This document shows, in pieces, positions 8,714 to 17,218 of a stretch of 43,958 bases of DNA (position 1 is its first letter; each line of letters starts with the position of its first letter). The stretch is from positions 1 to 43,958 of the forward strand of contig CAYZXL010000038.1 in assembly GCA_964482435.1 (NCBI GenBank). The letters are read 5' to 3'. The notes under the pieces were generated by a model. That model was not told the origin of the DNA and did not search any database. It saw nothing but the letters and a program-made list of their open reading frames with translations. A program made the translations under genes and the position numbers. This DNA is from CAYZXL01 sp964482435. GTDB taxonomy: Bacteria > Auribacterota > JABMQX01.

Positions 8714-10621
8714 TTACCTCAATTTCAGATTCTTCATTATCTTGGAAAGGTAGGACTGCTGAATTCCGAGCTTTTTCGCGGCCTCCGTCTGCTTATTTCC
8801 GGATTCCGCGAGGACTTTCCGAATGAGTTGTTTTTTGAAATTGCCGATGATGGCGTGGTAGTCGGGTCCCTCGAAAACGTCGAATGGGCCGCCTCCCTTG
8901 AGGGCTATCGGCAAATCAGCCGCTCGCAAAATGCCGTCCTCCGAAGAGATAATCATGCGGCGGATGGCGTTCTCGAGCTGCCGAACGTTGCCCGGCCAAT
9001 CGTATGCCTTGAGAACCTCCATCAGACCGTCCTCGAGGGTCACGGTCTCCGCGAGGGATTCGCCCCGATGCCTCTCGACGAAGAATTGAACCAGCTCAGG
9101 TATGTCTTCCTTTCTTTCTTTGAGAGTAGGCACGTAGATTTCGCAGACGTTGAGGCGGTTGAGGAGGTCGCTGCGGAAAGCTCCTTTTTCGACGGCGGCC
9201 ACAAGGTCGGTGTTGGTCGCGGTGATTATGCGTACGTCCACTCTTATGGTCTCATTGCCGCCGATTCTCTGGAACTCGTACTCCTGCAAAACCCTCAGAA
9301 GATTCGACTGAATCTCTAAGTCGAGGTTGGCAATCTCGTCGAAGAAAATGCTTCCTCCGTCGCCGGCTTCCAGCTTGCCTATCTTGCGGGCATTTGCTCC
9401 GGTGAAGGCCCCTTTCTCGTAACCGAAAAGCTCCGAGTTGATAAGCTCCTTGGTAAACAGCCCGCAATCTATTGCCACAAATGGCTTTTTGTGCCTCTTG
9501 CTCCATTGGTGGATCTTTCGAGCGAGAATCTCCTTCCCGGTCCCGGTTTCTCCCGTCAAAAGAATCGGGGCATCTGAAAGAGCGAATTTCCTCGCCCTGG
9601 CGATGGTTTTCCGGACGATGTCGCTTGAGCCGACAAACATGTAGCGGTCCTCGAGCTGAGTTGACAGAACGTCGTGGTCCGCCTTGAGATGAGAATAAGC
9701 GACGGCCCCCGCGAGGGCATTCGACAAATAGCCCGCAACGGTCTGCACGAGCCGAAGGTCCTCCTGGGAGAAGGCTTCCCGCCGGGTGAGGTTGTCGAGA
9801 TGAAGGACGCCGATGACTTCCCCCCGCACAATCAGAGGCACTGTAATCATGGAGAGAATGTTCTGGTCTCGGACGCTTTCGCTTCTTCCAAAACGCGCGT
9901 CCTCCAGAACGTTATTGACAAGCATTGACTTTTTTTCGCGGACGACTGCCTCCAGGACCTTTCTGCTGAACGGGACTTCGGGGGCAGGGCGCGCCCTGCT
10001 CTTTTGATACGAGGAGCGGACCTTCAGCGGCTTTCCTCTTTCGTCCCGGAGAAGAAGGAAGCATCTCTCCGCGGGCATCACATCGAAAAGCTTCGCCGAG
10101 ACTTTCGTCATGATGTCGTCTATGGAAAAGACACCGCCCGTCCCGCCGGCGATGTCGAGCAGGATTTCGAGCTTCCGGCGAAGCGCAGGGACCGTCTCCT
10201 GCTTTCCAACGGGTTCGCTGCTTTCGGCTGCGACTGCAACCCTTGCCTCGCCTGTCCTCTCGATGCTTTGCCACCCGGCGGGGAGGGTGATTTCTTCGTC
10301 CCCCGCGACGATGGGGCGGCGCTCTTCCTGAAGCCGCTCCGTGAACCTGATCGCGTAGTCGCCGATGCCAATGATGTCATCGTGCTTCAGGGGCGAGCGC
10401 TCGATTTCTTTCCCATTGACATAGGTGTGGTTGAGGCTGCCCTTGTCGAAAATCGTGCACCTGTTCTTCTCCATTTTGACCTCGGCGTGCTCGCGCGAGA
10501 CGCTGGAGTCCCTCAGGACGACGTCACAGGCATCGGATTTTCGGCCGATGAGGGTCAGCGGCTTCTGAATTTCGTGGATTACCAGTTGGCCATCTTTGTC
10601 GTTGTAAACGAGCCAGGGCAT
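8714..10621 (-). CDS. Sigma54-dependent transcriptional activator with N-terminal FHA and GAF domains
   Basis: Bacterial enhancer-binding protein, 635 aa from the chosen start. Order: FHA (about 1-95; LIGRKSDACDVVLRD, SVSREHAEV, then GSLNHTYVNG with His where Gly is usual), GAF (about 145-310), AAA+ sigma54-interaction domain (about 325-560) and a C-terminal Fis-type helix-turn-helix (KQTEAAKKLGIQQSYLSKIM). The AAA+ part has Walker A GETGTGKE, the sigma54-contacting GAFTGA loop, Walker B GSIFFDEIAN and the R-finger region GAFRSDLLNRL. The ATG at 10621 is preferred because GGAG lies 7 nt upstream and a promoter start would fall near 10692. A further 25 upstream codons, rich in His/Arg, would begin upstream of that transcript. 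Instead of a receiver domain it has FHA, implying regulation by Ser/Thr phosphorylation. It is divergent from a Ser/Thr kinase gene. Confidence 0.93.
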   Translation of the reverse strand: MPWLVYNDKDGQLVIHEIQKPLTLIGRKSDACDVVLRDSSVSREHAEVKMEKNRCTIFDKGSLNHTYVNGKEIERSPLKHDDIIGIGDYAIRFTERLQEERRPIVAGDEEITLPAGWQSIERTGEARVAVAAESSEPVGKQETVPALRRKLEILLDIAGGTGGVFSIDDIMTKVSAKLFDVMPAERCFLLLRDERGKPLKVRSSYQKSRARPAPEVPFSRKVLEAVVREKKSMLVNNVLEDARFGRSESVRDQNILSMITVPLIVRGEVIGVLHLDNLTRREAFSQEDLRLVQTVAGYLSNALAGAVAYSHLKADHDVLSTQLEDRYMFVGSSDIVRKTIARARKFALSDAPILLTGETGTGKEILARKIHQWSKRHKKPFVAIDCGLFTKELINSELFGYEKGAFTGANARKIGKLEAGDGGSIFFDEIANLDLEIQSNLLRVLQEYEFQRIGGNETIRVDVRIITATNTDLVAAVEKGAFRSDLLNRLNVCEIYVPTLKERKEDIPELVQFFVERHRGESLAETVTLEDGLMEVLKAYDWPGNVRQLENAIRRMIISSEDGILRAADLPIALKGGGPFDVFEGPDYHAIIGNFKKQLIRKVLAESGNKQTEAAKKLGIQQSYLSKIMKNLKLR

Positions 10622-10698
10622 CTTACGACTCCAGGGTGCGGGCCGGCGCCGAGTTATCTGGGCCGGCCGTGTCTTGTAGTGGTTGTGATTATGCAAAA

Positions 10699-10727
10699 TT
10701 CATACCGGCCCTCGCGCCGGAAGTCAA
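10699..10727 (-). promoter_or_regulatory. Sigma70-type promoter for the FHA/sigma54 activator gene
   Basis: On the minus strand TTGACT (10722-10727) is followed by exactly 17 bp and TATGAA (10699-10704, continuing into T). This is a near-consensus -35/-10 pair at optimal spacing. The predicted start near 10692 gives a leader of about 70 nt to the ATG at 10621 and excludes the more upstream ATG as start. The downstream HD-GYP gene may be cotranscribed. Confidence 0.6.
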
Positions 10728-10745
10728 GGACTTATTCCAAAAAGA

Positions 10746-10775
10746 TATAATGTGCCCGCCGGTGCCTGCGGCGGG
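10746..10775 (+). promoter_or_regulatory. TATAAT box and adjoining CCCGCCG-N7-CGGCGGG dyad
   Basis: A perfect TATAAT (10746-10751) has no good -35 at 16-18 bp. Immediately after it lies a perfect 7-bp inverted repeat with a 7-nt spacer (10755-10775). It could be an enhancer site for the divergent activator, since it lies ~115 bp upstream of the -24 element. Alternatively it could be a hairpin in a leader transcribed from the TATAAT. The sequence alone cannot decide. Confidence 0.35.
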
Positions 10776-10842
10776 TTGTGAGAATGACGGCCGACGAAAA
10801 ACGGGATTTGCAGACGCAACCTTTTCTGGTGGAAGGAGTTAG

Positions 10843-11004
10843 ATGGCACAGACGCGCGCCAACCAACGTTCAGCAAACTTGGCACACAAGTTGTTCATTG
10901 GCCCCCTGCACACGAAGGCAGGCGCCTGCCGCTCTCTCAGCAGGTGCAGCTTAGCCGGGAGCGCAGGCGAGATGAGCGTAGCGGCTGAGCCATTGCGGTG
11001 GTAA
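10843..11004 (+). CDS. Possible 53-aa small open reading frame (doubtful)
   Basis: ATG at 10843 follows GGAAGGAG with a 4-nt spacer and runs 53 codons to TAA at 11002-11004, ending 54 bp before the kinase gene. The peptide begins MAQTRANQRSA, has two Cys in its centre and no membrane segment or recognised motif. It overlaps the sigma54 promoter candidate, and both readings cannot easily be true if that promoter starts near 10905. I regard it as more likely non-coding. Confidence 0.2.
   Translation: MAQTRANQRSANLAHKLFIGPLHTKAGACRSLSRCSLAGSAGEMSVAAEPLRW
10879..10895 (+). promoter_or_regulatory. Candidate sigma54 (-24/-12) promoter of the kinase operon
   Basis: TTGGCACACAAGTTGTT matches the sigma54 consensus TGGCACG-N4-TTGCW at TGGCAC and TTG. 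The GG (10881-10882) and the -12 G (10893) have the required 10-nt gap. The mismatches are A for the last G of the -24 block and T for the -12 C. Transcription would start near 10905, leaving a ~150-nt leader to the kinase ATG. A GAFTGA-containing activator is encoded divergently next door, which strengthens the call. Confidence 0.5.
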
Positions 11005-11058
11005 AATGAAGGGGTTAGGACTACGACATAGCCGCCCAACGAAGGTGGAGGTAGAGGC

Positions 11059-13539
11059 ATGAAAGAAAACGAGCCTGAGCGACACGAAACCGTTTCGGAA
11101 GAGATGGAGACAAAACACTCCCCTCCCCCGACGCGACCTGTGAACGGGGAACGAACGGGTACGGAGACCGCGGAAGAGACGAAGGAGCGAGAGGTCCCCA
11201 CGGAGCTGGACTATCTCATTTTAGGGAAGTATCGTCTTATCAGGCAGTTGGGGAAAGGGGGGATGGGCGAGATTTTCCTCGCGGAACATACTGAGCTGCG
11301 GAAGCTCGTCGCAATCAAGATAATCAGCGAAGAGCTATGCGTGCGGCCGCAGTTTATAAGCCTCTTCAAAAGGGAGGCTCGTTCCGCGGCGAAGCTCCAG
11401 CATCCGAATATCGCGCAGGTCTTCGACTACGGCCAGGAGAAGGGCAAATGTTTCTATGTCATGGATTACATCCAGGGAACGGAGCTTTCCGAGATCATCG
11501 CTTCTTCGGCGCCTCTTCCGCCGAGGCGAGCGCTGGCGATTTTCCGACAGATAATGGAGGCTCTCGACCACGCGCACAAATCCGGGATCATTCACCGGGA
11601 CATCAAGCCGAGCAACATCCTGATTGACGAGAGTGGCTCCGTGAAACTCCTTGACTTCGGACTCGCCCGGTCCATCTACGGCGACGACAGCCTCACGGCC
11701 GTCGGCCAGAGCCCGGGTGGGACGCCGAGCTACATGTCGCCCGAGCAGAGAAGGGGGGAGGCGACTGATGCTCGAGCCGATGTTTACTCGGCGGGCGTGA
11801 CTTTGTTTGAGATGGTGACCAGCACATTGCCGCGGGACGTGAGCTCCCCGCGCGACCGCCTTTTGTACGACCTCCGAAAGACTCTCAACCCGTTGCAGAA
11901 GGCGCGCGCTTCGCAAATCGCTTCCCTCGCGCTGAAATGCCTCGACGAGGTCAGAGAGAGGTACGCCAGCGCGGAAGAAGTGCTCGCGGAAGTCCATAGG
12001 ATCGAGCGGGGATTCCAGCACCAGCGATGGTTCTTGCGGAGCGCGGTCGGCGCCTTTGCGACGGCAGGCGCTGCGGTGGCGGTGGTGCTGGCGATTACTC
12101 CGCCGAGGTCCCAGGCGAGCGACGCAGTCAAGCAGCTTGAACAGAAGCAGTTCTCGAAGGCGGCGAAGCTTTTCGCAGAACAATCAAGAAAAGAGCCTTC
12201 GGACCTGAATAGCCGTTACGGGCTTGGTCTATCGTACATCGGGCTTGGGCAACTGGACAAGGCGGAGTCGGAGTTCAGCAAGATTGCGCAGTCTTTCGGT
12301 CAGAAGACAACTGCTGACGAGGAAGGGCTGGCGCGCATTGCCTACGCCAGGAACGATGAAAAAGCGGCTCTCGCCCAGTACGAGAAAGCCATTCAGACCG
12401 GCAAAGACCACACGCTCCTCCACGTGACAATCGGCGACATATACCTCCTCCGAGACCAGCTCGACAAGGCGATTGAGGAGTACGAGAAAGCCCTCGGACG
12501 CGAGCCGATGTTCCGCTATCAGCTTGCGGAGGCTTATGCCGGGCTGGGGAAAGCTTATGCCCGGAGAGGCGACCTGGACAAAGGACTCTCATCGCTGAGG
12601 CGGGCGGAGGAGGTTCGTCCATCCGACGCGGAGATAGCTTCCGCCCTTGGGTACGTTCTCATGGAGAAAGGGGACTACCAGGGAGCGATGGTAGCCGTCG
12701 AGAAAGCCGTGAAGAGAAATCCCGACGATAGCCTCTTCGCCTTCCTGAAAAACGAAATCGCGCAAAAGACCGATGCCGAGAGGCAGAAAAGCATCAACTC
12801 GCTTGTGGACAACCTGATAAAGGCCGCGGAGAAAGCGCCGCAGGTGCCCCCGGCGGAAGAAGTCTGGGAATCGAAGCCCACGGCGCTGGTCATCCTCGAC
12901 CTTAAACGAGCGGGCTTCGCGTTTGCAAGAGAAGGGGAATATGAAATGCTGATGTTCAACGTCGCCCGGGCGATGAAAGAGAAGGGGCGCGTATCGGTCG
13001 TCGAAAGGGAGGTTCTGGAGGAGCTTCTGAGAGAGTTGAAGCTGGGGACATCGAACCTAGCGGCGCCGGAAGCGGCTCTCAGAATCGGGAAGTTCTATCC
13101 GGCGGGTCTGATCGCTACAGGGACATTACGCGGCGAGGGCGGGCGGTTCGGCGCGGATGTTCGCCTGGCGGAGACCGAGACCTCCAAGCTGACGATCCTG
13201 TTTTCTCAGACTCAGGAAGCGGGCGAAACCATTGCGCAGTTCGCTGAACGACTCGCAAAGGAGCTAACGCAGGAAATAAGGGGTAAATATCCTCTCAGGG
13301 CGAGAATTGCCAAAGTTGATGGCCAAAGCGTGACCCTGAACATCGGGTCCAAGCAGGGCTTGACCGCGGGAACCCAGATGAAGGTAATCAAGCGGGAGGG
13401 CGGCGCCGAGGCAGGGAAGGTTGTCGTAAAAAAGGTCGGGCCTGATTCGGATTTTGCTGTTGCCGAAGTGGTCGAAACGAAAGAAGCAATCGCCGCCGAG
13501 GATAAAGTCGTTGAGATTGTGAAAGAGGAAGCGAAGTGA
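11059..13539 (+). CDS. Transmembrane Ser/Thr protein kinase with extracytoplasmic TPR and CsgG/FlgT-like domains
   Basis: 826 aa. A charged ~50-residue N-terminus precedes a Hanks-type kinase domain (about 58-315) with glycine loop GKGGMG (65-70), Lys87 in VAIKI, catalytic HRDIKPSN (179-186), DFG (199-201) and GTPSYMSPEQ (221-230), so it should be active. One membrane helix (about 328-346) follows. The region outside the membrane has TPR-like repeats (about 355-560). Next comes a domain matching the CsgG pattern (about 605-740: VVEREVLEELL, then ALRIGKFYPAGLIATGTL). It ends in a FlgT-C-like beta domain (about 742-820, LNIGSKQGLTAGTQMKVI). The Shine-Dalgarno GGAGGTAGAGGC fixes the start. It is first of a four-gene operon overlapping the next gene by GTGA. 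Likely cytoplasmic substrates are the FHA proteins encoded around it. The CsgG-like part, which elsewhere forms outer-membrane secretion channels, is unusual on a kinase. Confidence 0.9.
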   Translation: MKENEPERHETVSEEMETKHSPPPTRPVNGERTGTETAEETKEREVPTELDYLILGKYRLIRQLGKGGMGEIFLAEHTELRKLVAIKIISEELCVRPQFISLFKREARSAAKLQHPNIAQVFDYGQEKGKCFYVMDYIQGTELSEIIASSAPLPPRRALAIFRQIMEALDHAHKSGIIHRDIKPSNILIDESGSVKLLDFGLARSIYGDDSLTAVGQSPGGTPSYMSPEQRRGEATDARADVYSAGVTLFEMVTSTLPRDVSSPRDRLLYDLRKTLNPLQKARASQIASLALKCLDEVRERYASAEEVLAEVHRIERGFQHQRWFLRSAVGAFATAGAAVAVVLAITPPRSQASDAVKQLEQKQFSKAAKLFAEQSRKEPSDLNSRYGLGLSYIGLGQLDKAESEFSKIAQSFGQKTTADEEGLARIAYARNDEKAALAQYEKAIQTGKDHTLLHVTIGDIYLLRDQLDKAIEEYEKALGREPMFRYQLAEAYAGLGKAYARRGDLDKGLSSLRRAEEVRPSDAEIASALGYVLMEKGDYQGAMVAVEKAVKRNPDDSLFAFLKNEIAQKTDAERQKSINSLVDNLIKAAEKAPQVPPAEEVWESKPTALVILDLKRAGFAFAREGEYEMLMFNVARAMKEKGRVSVVEREVLEELLRELKLGTSNLAAPEAALRIGKFYPAGLIATGTLRGEGGRFGADVRLAETETSKLTILFSQTQEAGETIAQFAERLAKELTQEIRGKYPLRARIAKVDGQSVTLNIGSKQGLTAGTQMKVIKREGGAEAGKVVVKKVGPDSDFAVAEVVETKEAIAAEDKVVEIVKEEAK

Positions 13540-15569
13540 AAATCGCGTCGAGCACAAAAGCGAAACTCGTTGCTGCTGCGGCAATCGTTCTTGTCCTGGT
13601 GATTGCCGGGTGCGTCTATACGTGGCGGCCGAACTGGTGGAATTTCTACGAGAGAGGTCTTTCACGGGCATCCGAGGGGCAAACGCCGGAGGCGGCGGAG
13701 GATTTCGAGACGGCGATAGGGGCGAGAAAAGGGGCAACGTTGCCCCGGCCGGAAGACGCCCGACGTGTCCGGACTTACGGCTTGCACTTCATAGACGACT
13801 ATTTTCCTCGTCGGGAACTCGGGATCGCGTACTACCGGATGAAACGATTTGCCGAAGCCGAACGAGAGCTTCTCATCTCCATGGATCAGACGCCCTCCGC
13901 GAAAGCCAAGGCTTACCTGAACCTGGTCCGTGGCGAGATTCTGCGGCAGAAACCGGCCCAGGAAGAGCCGCCGACTGTGGCGCTAAAGATTCCGAGCGGG
14001 TCGTACGTCAATTCCAGAACAGTCGTTTTGGAGGGAGTCGCCGAATCGAGGAATTACGTAGGCTCAATCCTCATAAATGGACAGCGACTCTTCACGGAAC
14101 TGGCGCAGCAGAAACTCCCCTTCTCGAAGGAAGTCGCGCCTAAGCCGGGAGCAAACGAGTTTCTTGTCGAGGCGATTGACCTCGTTGGGAAAGCTGCCCG
14201 GAAAAAGCTGGTCGTGAACCTCGACATGCAGTACCCGGCAGTGGCGATTGAGGACGTGGTGAGGAAAGACGACGGGACCGTTGCCGTCAGCGGAATTGCC
14301 ACGGACAATTCCGGGGTCTCAAGGCTTGTGATAAAAGGAGCCAGCAAGGTCGTCGAGCCGCCATCTCAGGAGGTCGAGTTCAAGGTAGATGCGGTGCTCG
14401 GAGACGCCATCGCCGTCCAGGTTACCGACGTTGCAGGCAACACGACTTCCGCGAAGCTGACCATCTCCGAAGATATGCTTTCGCCCGCCGGAGAAGGGCT
14501 ATCCCGTCCGGTTCTCCTGGCAATGGTGGACCCGGAGCGTGTGGCGGATTCCAGCGGAATCGGCATTCGTTTGAGCCAGAGGGTGACCGCCGCAGAACCA
14601 ACGCCTCCTTTGATCGTTCTCACCGGCGTGGAGGATGGCCGGGTCATCTACGATGACGAGCTAATTTTCGACGGCATGGTTCGCGACAACGACAGGCTCG
14701 CGGCGGTTTCCGTGAACGGCGAAGACATGCTCGGGGAAAGGACGGGCGTTCTTGTAAAGTACTTTACTTATCGAGCGAGCTTGAAGGAGGGCCCAAACCA
14801 GTTCAAGGTCGTGGCCGTTGATAAAGCCGGGAATCGGGCGGAAAAGGGCTTTCAAGTCATCCGAAAGATTCAAAAGGCACTTGAGGTGGAGGCACGGCTT
14901 ACCCTGGCTTTGCTCCCTCTCCAGGAAAGCGGTTCAACGCGTTCCGCAACCAGCCAGATTTACGACCTTCTGCTCGGAAGCTTCGTCGGATGCGGAAGGT
15001 TCAACTTCGTCGAACGAGAGCCGGCAGCTTTCGCGTCGGTGTTGACGGAATTGAAGATTGGCAACTCGGAGCTGGCGGACAAGGACGTGGCCGTCCGCAT
15101 CGGGCGGATGAAAACCGCGGAAGGGATGCTTTACGGAAAGGCCATTGAGGACGAGAAATCAATCACGGTGGACCTGTGGCTTGTGGACACGGAAACCTCC
15201 GAGATAGTTTTCTTTGCAGACGTTTACGGCGAGGATAAGAGCAGGGACGAGCTGAAGTGGCTCGCGGACGGGCTTGTGCTCAAGTACAGGCAGCGCTTCC
15301 CGCTGGTGAGAGGGAAAGTCACAGGCGTGGCCGACGCCGGCGTCCTCATAGACAACGGTTCCCTCGACGGAATATGGGCCGGGATGAAGTATTTGATTCT
15401 GAAAGAAGATGAAGAAGGCGTTTCGGGTGCGCTGACGATAGTGAAGGTGAATGGGAAAGCCCTCGAAGGAAGAGTCACAACGGTCCAGGAGCAATCGTGC
15501 TTCGCGGCTCTACCGGATAAGGGTGGAATTCCCGCGGTCAAAGTCAACGACCCGGTTATCACGAAATAG
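13536..15569 (+). CDS. Lipoprotein with TPR, Ig-like repeats and C-terminal CsgG/FlgT-like module
   Basis: 677 aa starting at GTG, which overlaps the kinase stop (GTGA), so translation is coupled. The signal peptide ends in lipobox LVIAGC (Cys26). A TPR-like segment (about 37-135) is followed by beta-sandwich repeats of the Ig/glucodextranase-B type (about 145-230, 232-310, 355-445), each with the ending VxVxDxxGNxxxxxxxV. The C-terminus (about 455-677) repeats the kinase C-terminal module: FNFVEREPAAFASVLTELKI, VAVRIGRMKTAEGMLYGK, VDTETSEI, then RFPLVRGKVTGV and DNGSLDGIWAGMKYLIL. The shared pattern shows the two C-termini are paralogous. It is probably on the periplasmic face of a membrane, interacting with the kinase ectodomain or the next outer-membrane protein. 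Precise function is unknown. Confidence 0.85.
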   Translation: MKIASSTKAKLVAAAAIVLVLVIAGCVYTWRPNWWNFYERGLSRASEGQTPEAAEDFETAIGARKGATLPRPEDARRVRTYGLHFIDDYFPRRELGIAYYRMKRFAEAERELLISMDQTPSAKAKAYLNLVRGEILRQKPAQEEPPTVALKIPSGSYVNSRTVVLEGVAESRNYVGSILINGQRLFTELAQQKLPFSKEVAPKPGANEFLVEAIDLVGKAARKKLVVNLDMQYPAVAIEDVVRKDDGTVAVSGIATDNSGVSRLVIKGASKVVEPPSQEVEFKVDAVLGDAIAVQVTDVAGNTTSAKLTISEDMLSPAGEGLSRPVLLAMVDPERVADSSGIGIRLSQRVTAAEPTPPLIVLTGVEDGRVIYDDELIFDGMVRDNDRLAAVSVNGEDMLGERTGVLVKYFTYRASLKEGPNQFKVVAVDKAGNRAEKGFQVIRKIQKALEVEARLTLALLPLQESGSTRSATSQIYDLLLGSFVGCGRFNFVEREPAAFASVLTELKIGNSELADKDVAVRIGRMKTAEGMLYGKAIEDEKSITVDLWLVDTETSEIVFFADVYGEDKSRDELKWLADGLVLKYRQRFPLVRGKVTGVADAGVLIDNGSLDGIWAGMKYLILKEDEEGVSGALTIVKVNGKALEGRVTTVQEQSCFAALPDKGGIPAVKVNDPVITK

Positions 15570-15618
15570 GGAACAACTGGGGCCTCGCGGGAAGAATCGC
15601 CGAGGCGGGTTCGGAAAA

Positions 15619-17157
15619 ATGAGAGACCCGAAAATGACTCAAAAACGCATGTGCGGAAACGGGACTTCTGGCGGATGGGCGGCGGTTTCGGTCGCCGTGA
15701 TTGCCCTCGTTTGCGGCAGTGCTGTGGCGCAGCAATCGGACGTGGAGAGGCTCAAGGAGGTCGTCGTTACGCCTGTATCTATCTCCTCTGCTCCGCGGCC
15801 CGTCGGTTCCGGGGCGAGGGCGCTGGGGATGAGCGCCTTCACGGCGATTGCCGACGATGCGACGGCCGCCTCGTGGAACCCGGCAGGATTGATCCAACTG
15901 GAAAGGCCCGAGGTCTCGGGCGTGATGTCGTATCTTTCGAGGAGCGAAGATTTCTCCTCGATAAATCCCGGACTGAACGTCTCGCCCCAGGACATGACCT
16001 CGACGGACATCAACTACTTGAGTGGTGTTCTGCCGTTCCGGCTGTTCAAGACAAACTTCGTGGCTTCCATAAACTATCAGCAAGTTTACAGTTTCGACCG
16101 CGAACTCCATTTCAGCTACGCTTCCAGTTCGCGGGAAGTAACGACGGAAAGGCTTCCGATGGGGCTTTCCTTGAAAACGGCGGTCAGTTCGGAGACGCGC
16201 TCGGAAATAGATTTTGCCCAGGACGGAAGCATCTATGCGATTACCCCCGCTCTCGCAGTTCAGATTACGCCGAGGTTATCCGTTGGCGCGGCTCTGAACT
16301 TCTACAGGAATCAGCTTACGGAAGGCAACACCTTCACGGAAAAGACCAACGTTCGCTGGCAACAAGAGACGGACGTGAGGATCAGGCTTTTCGGTTTGCC
16401 GACGCCATTTGAGCCGGAGCCGCTCCAGATTTTCTCAGAGGGCGAACAAACGGAGGTCAAGGAGTTCTCGAATGTCGAGGGAGCGAACGTGACCCTCGGC
16501 GGGCTGTGGAACGTCACCGGGAGGCTGACGCTCGGACTCACCGCCGATTTGCCTTACACCCTCGACATGAAAGAAAAAGTGTCGCTGACGGCCAAACCCA
16601 CCCGCACGGTTGACCAGGACGGGAGAGTGACGTTTTCCCGGAGCCCCTACGAGAGAATCCCGTCGGTGGAGAGCAATGTCGAATACGATTTTCCGCTGAC
16701 CATCGGACTTGGGGCAGCTTATCGCTTTTCGGACGCTTTTTCGATTGCCGCCGACGTGAGCTGGACGGATTGGTCGAGATTCATCTTCCGAAAGGAAGAC
16801 GGCACAGAAGTCAACCCCATCAATCACGATGTAATGGCGGACGACGGGAAGCTCGATCCCGTCACGGACACATGGGCCGCGAGGCTCGGCGCGGAATACC
16901 TTTTCATTCTGAAGAAGACGGTCATCCCGGTTCGCGCGGGAATATTTCTCGAGCAACAGCCGGGGGTTGAAAACGCCGACGACATTTATGGAGCAAGCGT
17001 CGGAACCGGAATATCCATCGGGAACGTGATTTTTGACGTTGCGTACCAGGCAAGGTTCGGCAATGACGTTTTGAGCAGCGTTTTCTCCAACGTAGAAGGA
17101 ACTGATGCGGACTCAGTCGAGCACCTGGCATTTGCCTCGGTGATCGTGCACTTTTAG
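15619..17157 (+). CDS. Outer-membrane beta-barrel protein, FadL/OmpP1-PorV-like
   Basis: 512 aa from ATG 15619. Alternative in-frame ATGs lie at 15634 and 15649. The open frame extends upstream into the previous gene but without a plausible start. The signal peptide is WAAVSVAVIALVCGSAVAQQ. The mature N-terminus has the hallmark RALGMSAFTAIADDATAASW followed by NPAGL, shared by FadL/OmpP1, PorV and UPF0164 barrels. The rest is alternating beta strands with Gly-rich patterns (LSVGAALNFY, FSIAADVSWTDW, ARLGAEYLF), ending in a strand with C-terminal aromatic residue (VIVHF), as in BAM-assembled barrels. It is 49 bp after the CsgG-like lipoprotein. It may be a surface pore or scaffold for the kinase-linked complex, or a hydrophobic-compound channel. 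Confidence 0.82.
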   Translation: MRDPKMTQKRMCGNGTSGGWAAVSVAVIALVCGSAVAQQSDVERLKEVVVTPVSISSAPRPVGSGARALGMSAFTAIADDATAASWNPAGLIQLERPEVSGVMSYLSRSEDFSSINPGLNVSPQDMTSTDINYLSGVLPFRLFKTNFVASINYQQVYSFDRELHFSYASSSREVTTERLPMGLSLKTAVSSETRSEIDFAQDGSIYAITPALAVQITPRLSVGAALNFYRNQLTEGNTFTEKTNVRWQQETDVRIRLFGLPTPFEPEPLQIFSEGEQTEVKEFSNVEGANVTLGGLWNVTGRLTLGLTADLPYTLDMKEKVSLTAKPTRTVDQDGRVTFSRSPYERIPSVESNVEYDFPLTIGLGAAYRFSDAFSIAADVSWTDWSRFIFRKEDGTEVNPINHDVMADDGKLDPVTDTWAARLGAEYLFILKKTVIPVRAGIFLEQQPGVENADDIYGASVGTGISIGNVIFDVAYQARFGNDVLSSVFSNVEGTDADSVEHLAFASVIVHF

Positions 17158-17218
17158 GTGGGATCAAGCGAGAAATGTGGTGCGGCACAACGCCGCCGAA
17201 GACGACGGAGGAAGCAAC

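Larger units (their letters stand above)
10622..11058. other. Divergent regulatory region between the sigma54 activator and the kinase operon
   Basis: 437 bp. Left to right it holds a sigma70-type promoter firing left (10699-10727), a rightward TATAAT (10746-10751), a perfect dyad CCCGCCG-N7-CGGCGGG (10755-10775), a weak small open frame (10843-11004), a -24/-12 sigma54 promoter candidate (10879-10895) and a 14-bp perfect palindrome GGCAGGCGCCTGCC (10917-10930). The kinase start at 11059 has a GGAGGTAGAGGC Shine-Dalgarno. The dyad sits about 115 bp upstream of the -24 element, where enhancer sites of sigma54 activators usually lie. That role is inferred. Confidence 0.5.

Noticed and set aside
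13731..13746. Perfect 16-bp palindrome GGGGCAACGTTGCCCC
   Set aside because: It lies inside the lipoprotein gene, codes for ordinary residues (KGATLP), and about one such palindrome is expected by chance in 44 kb.
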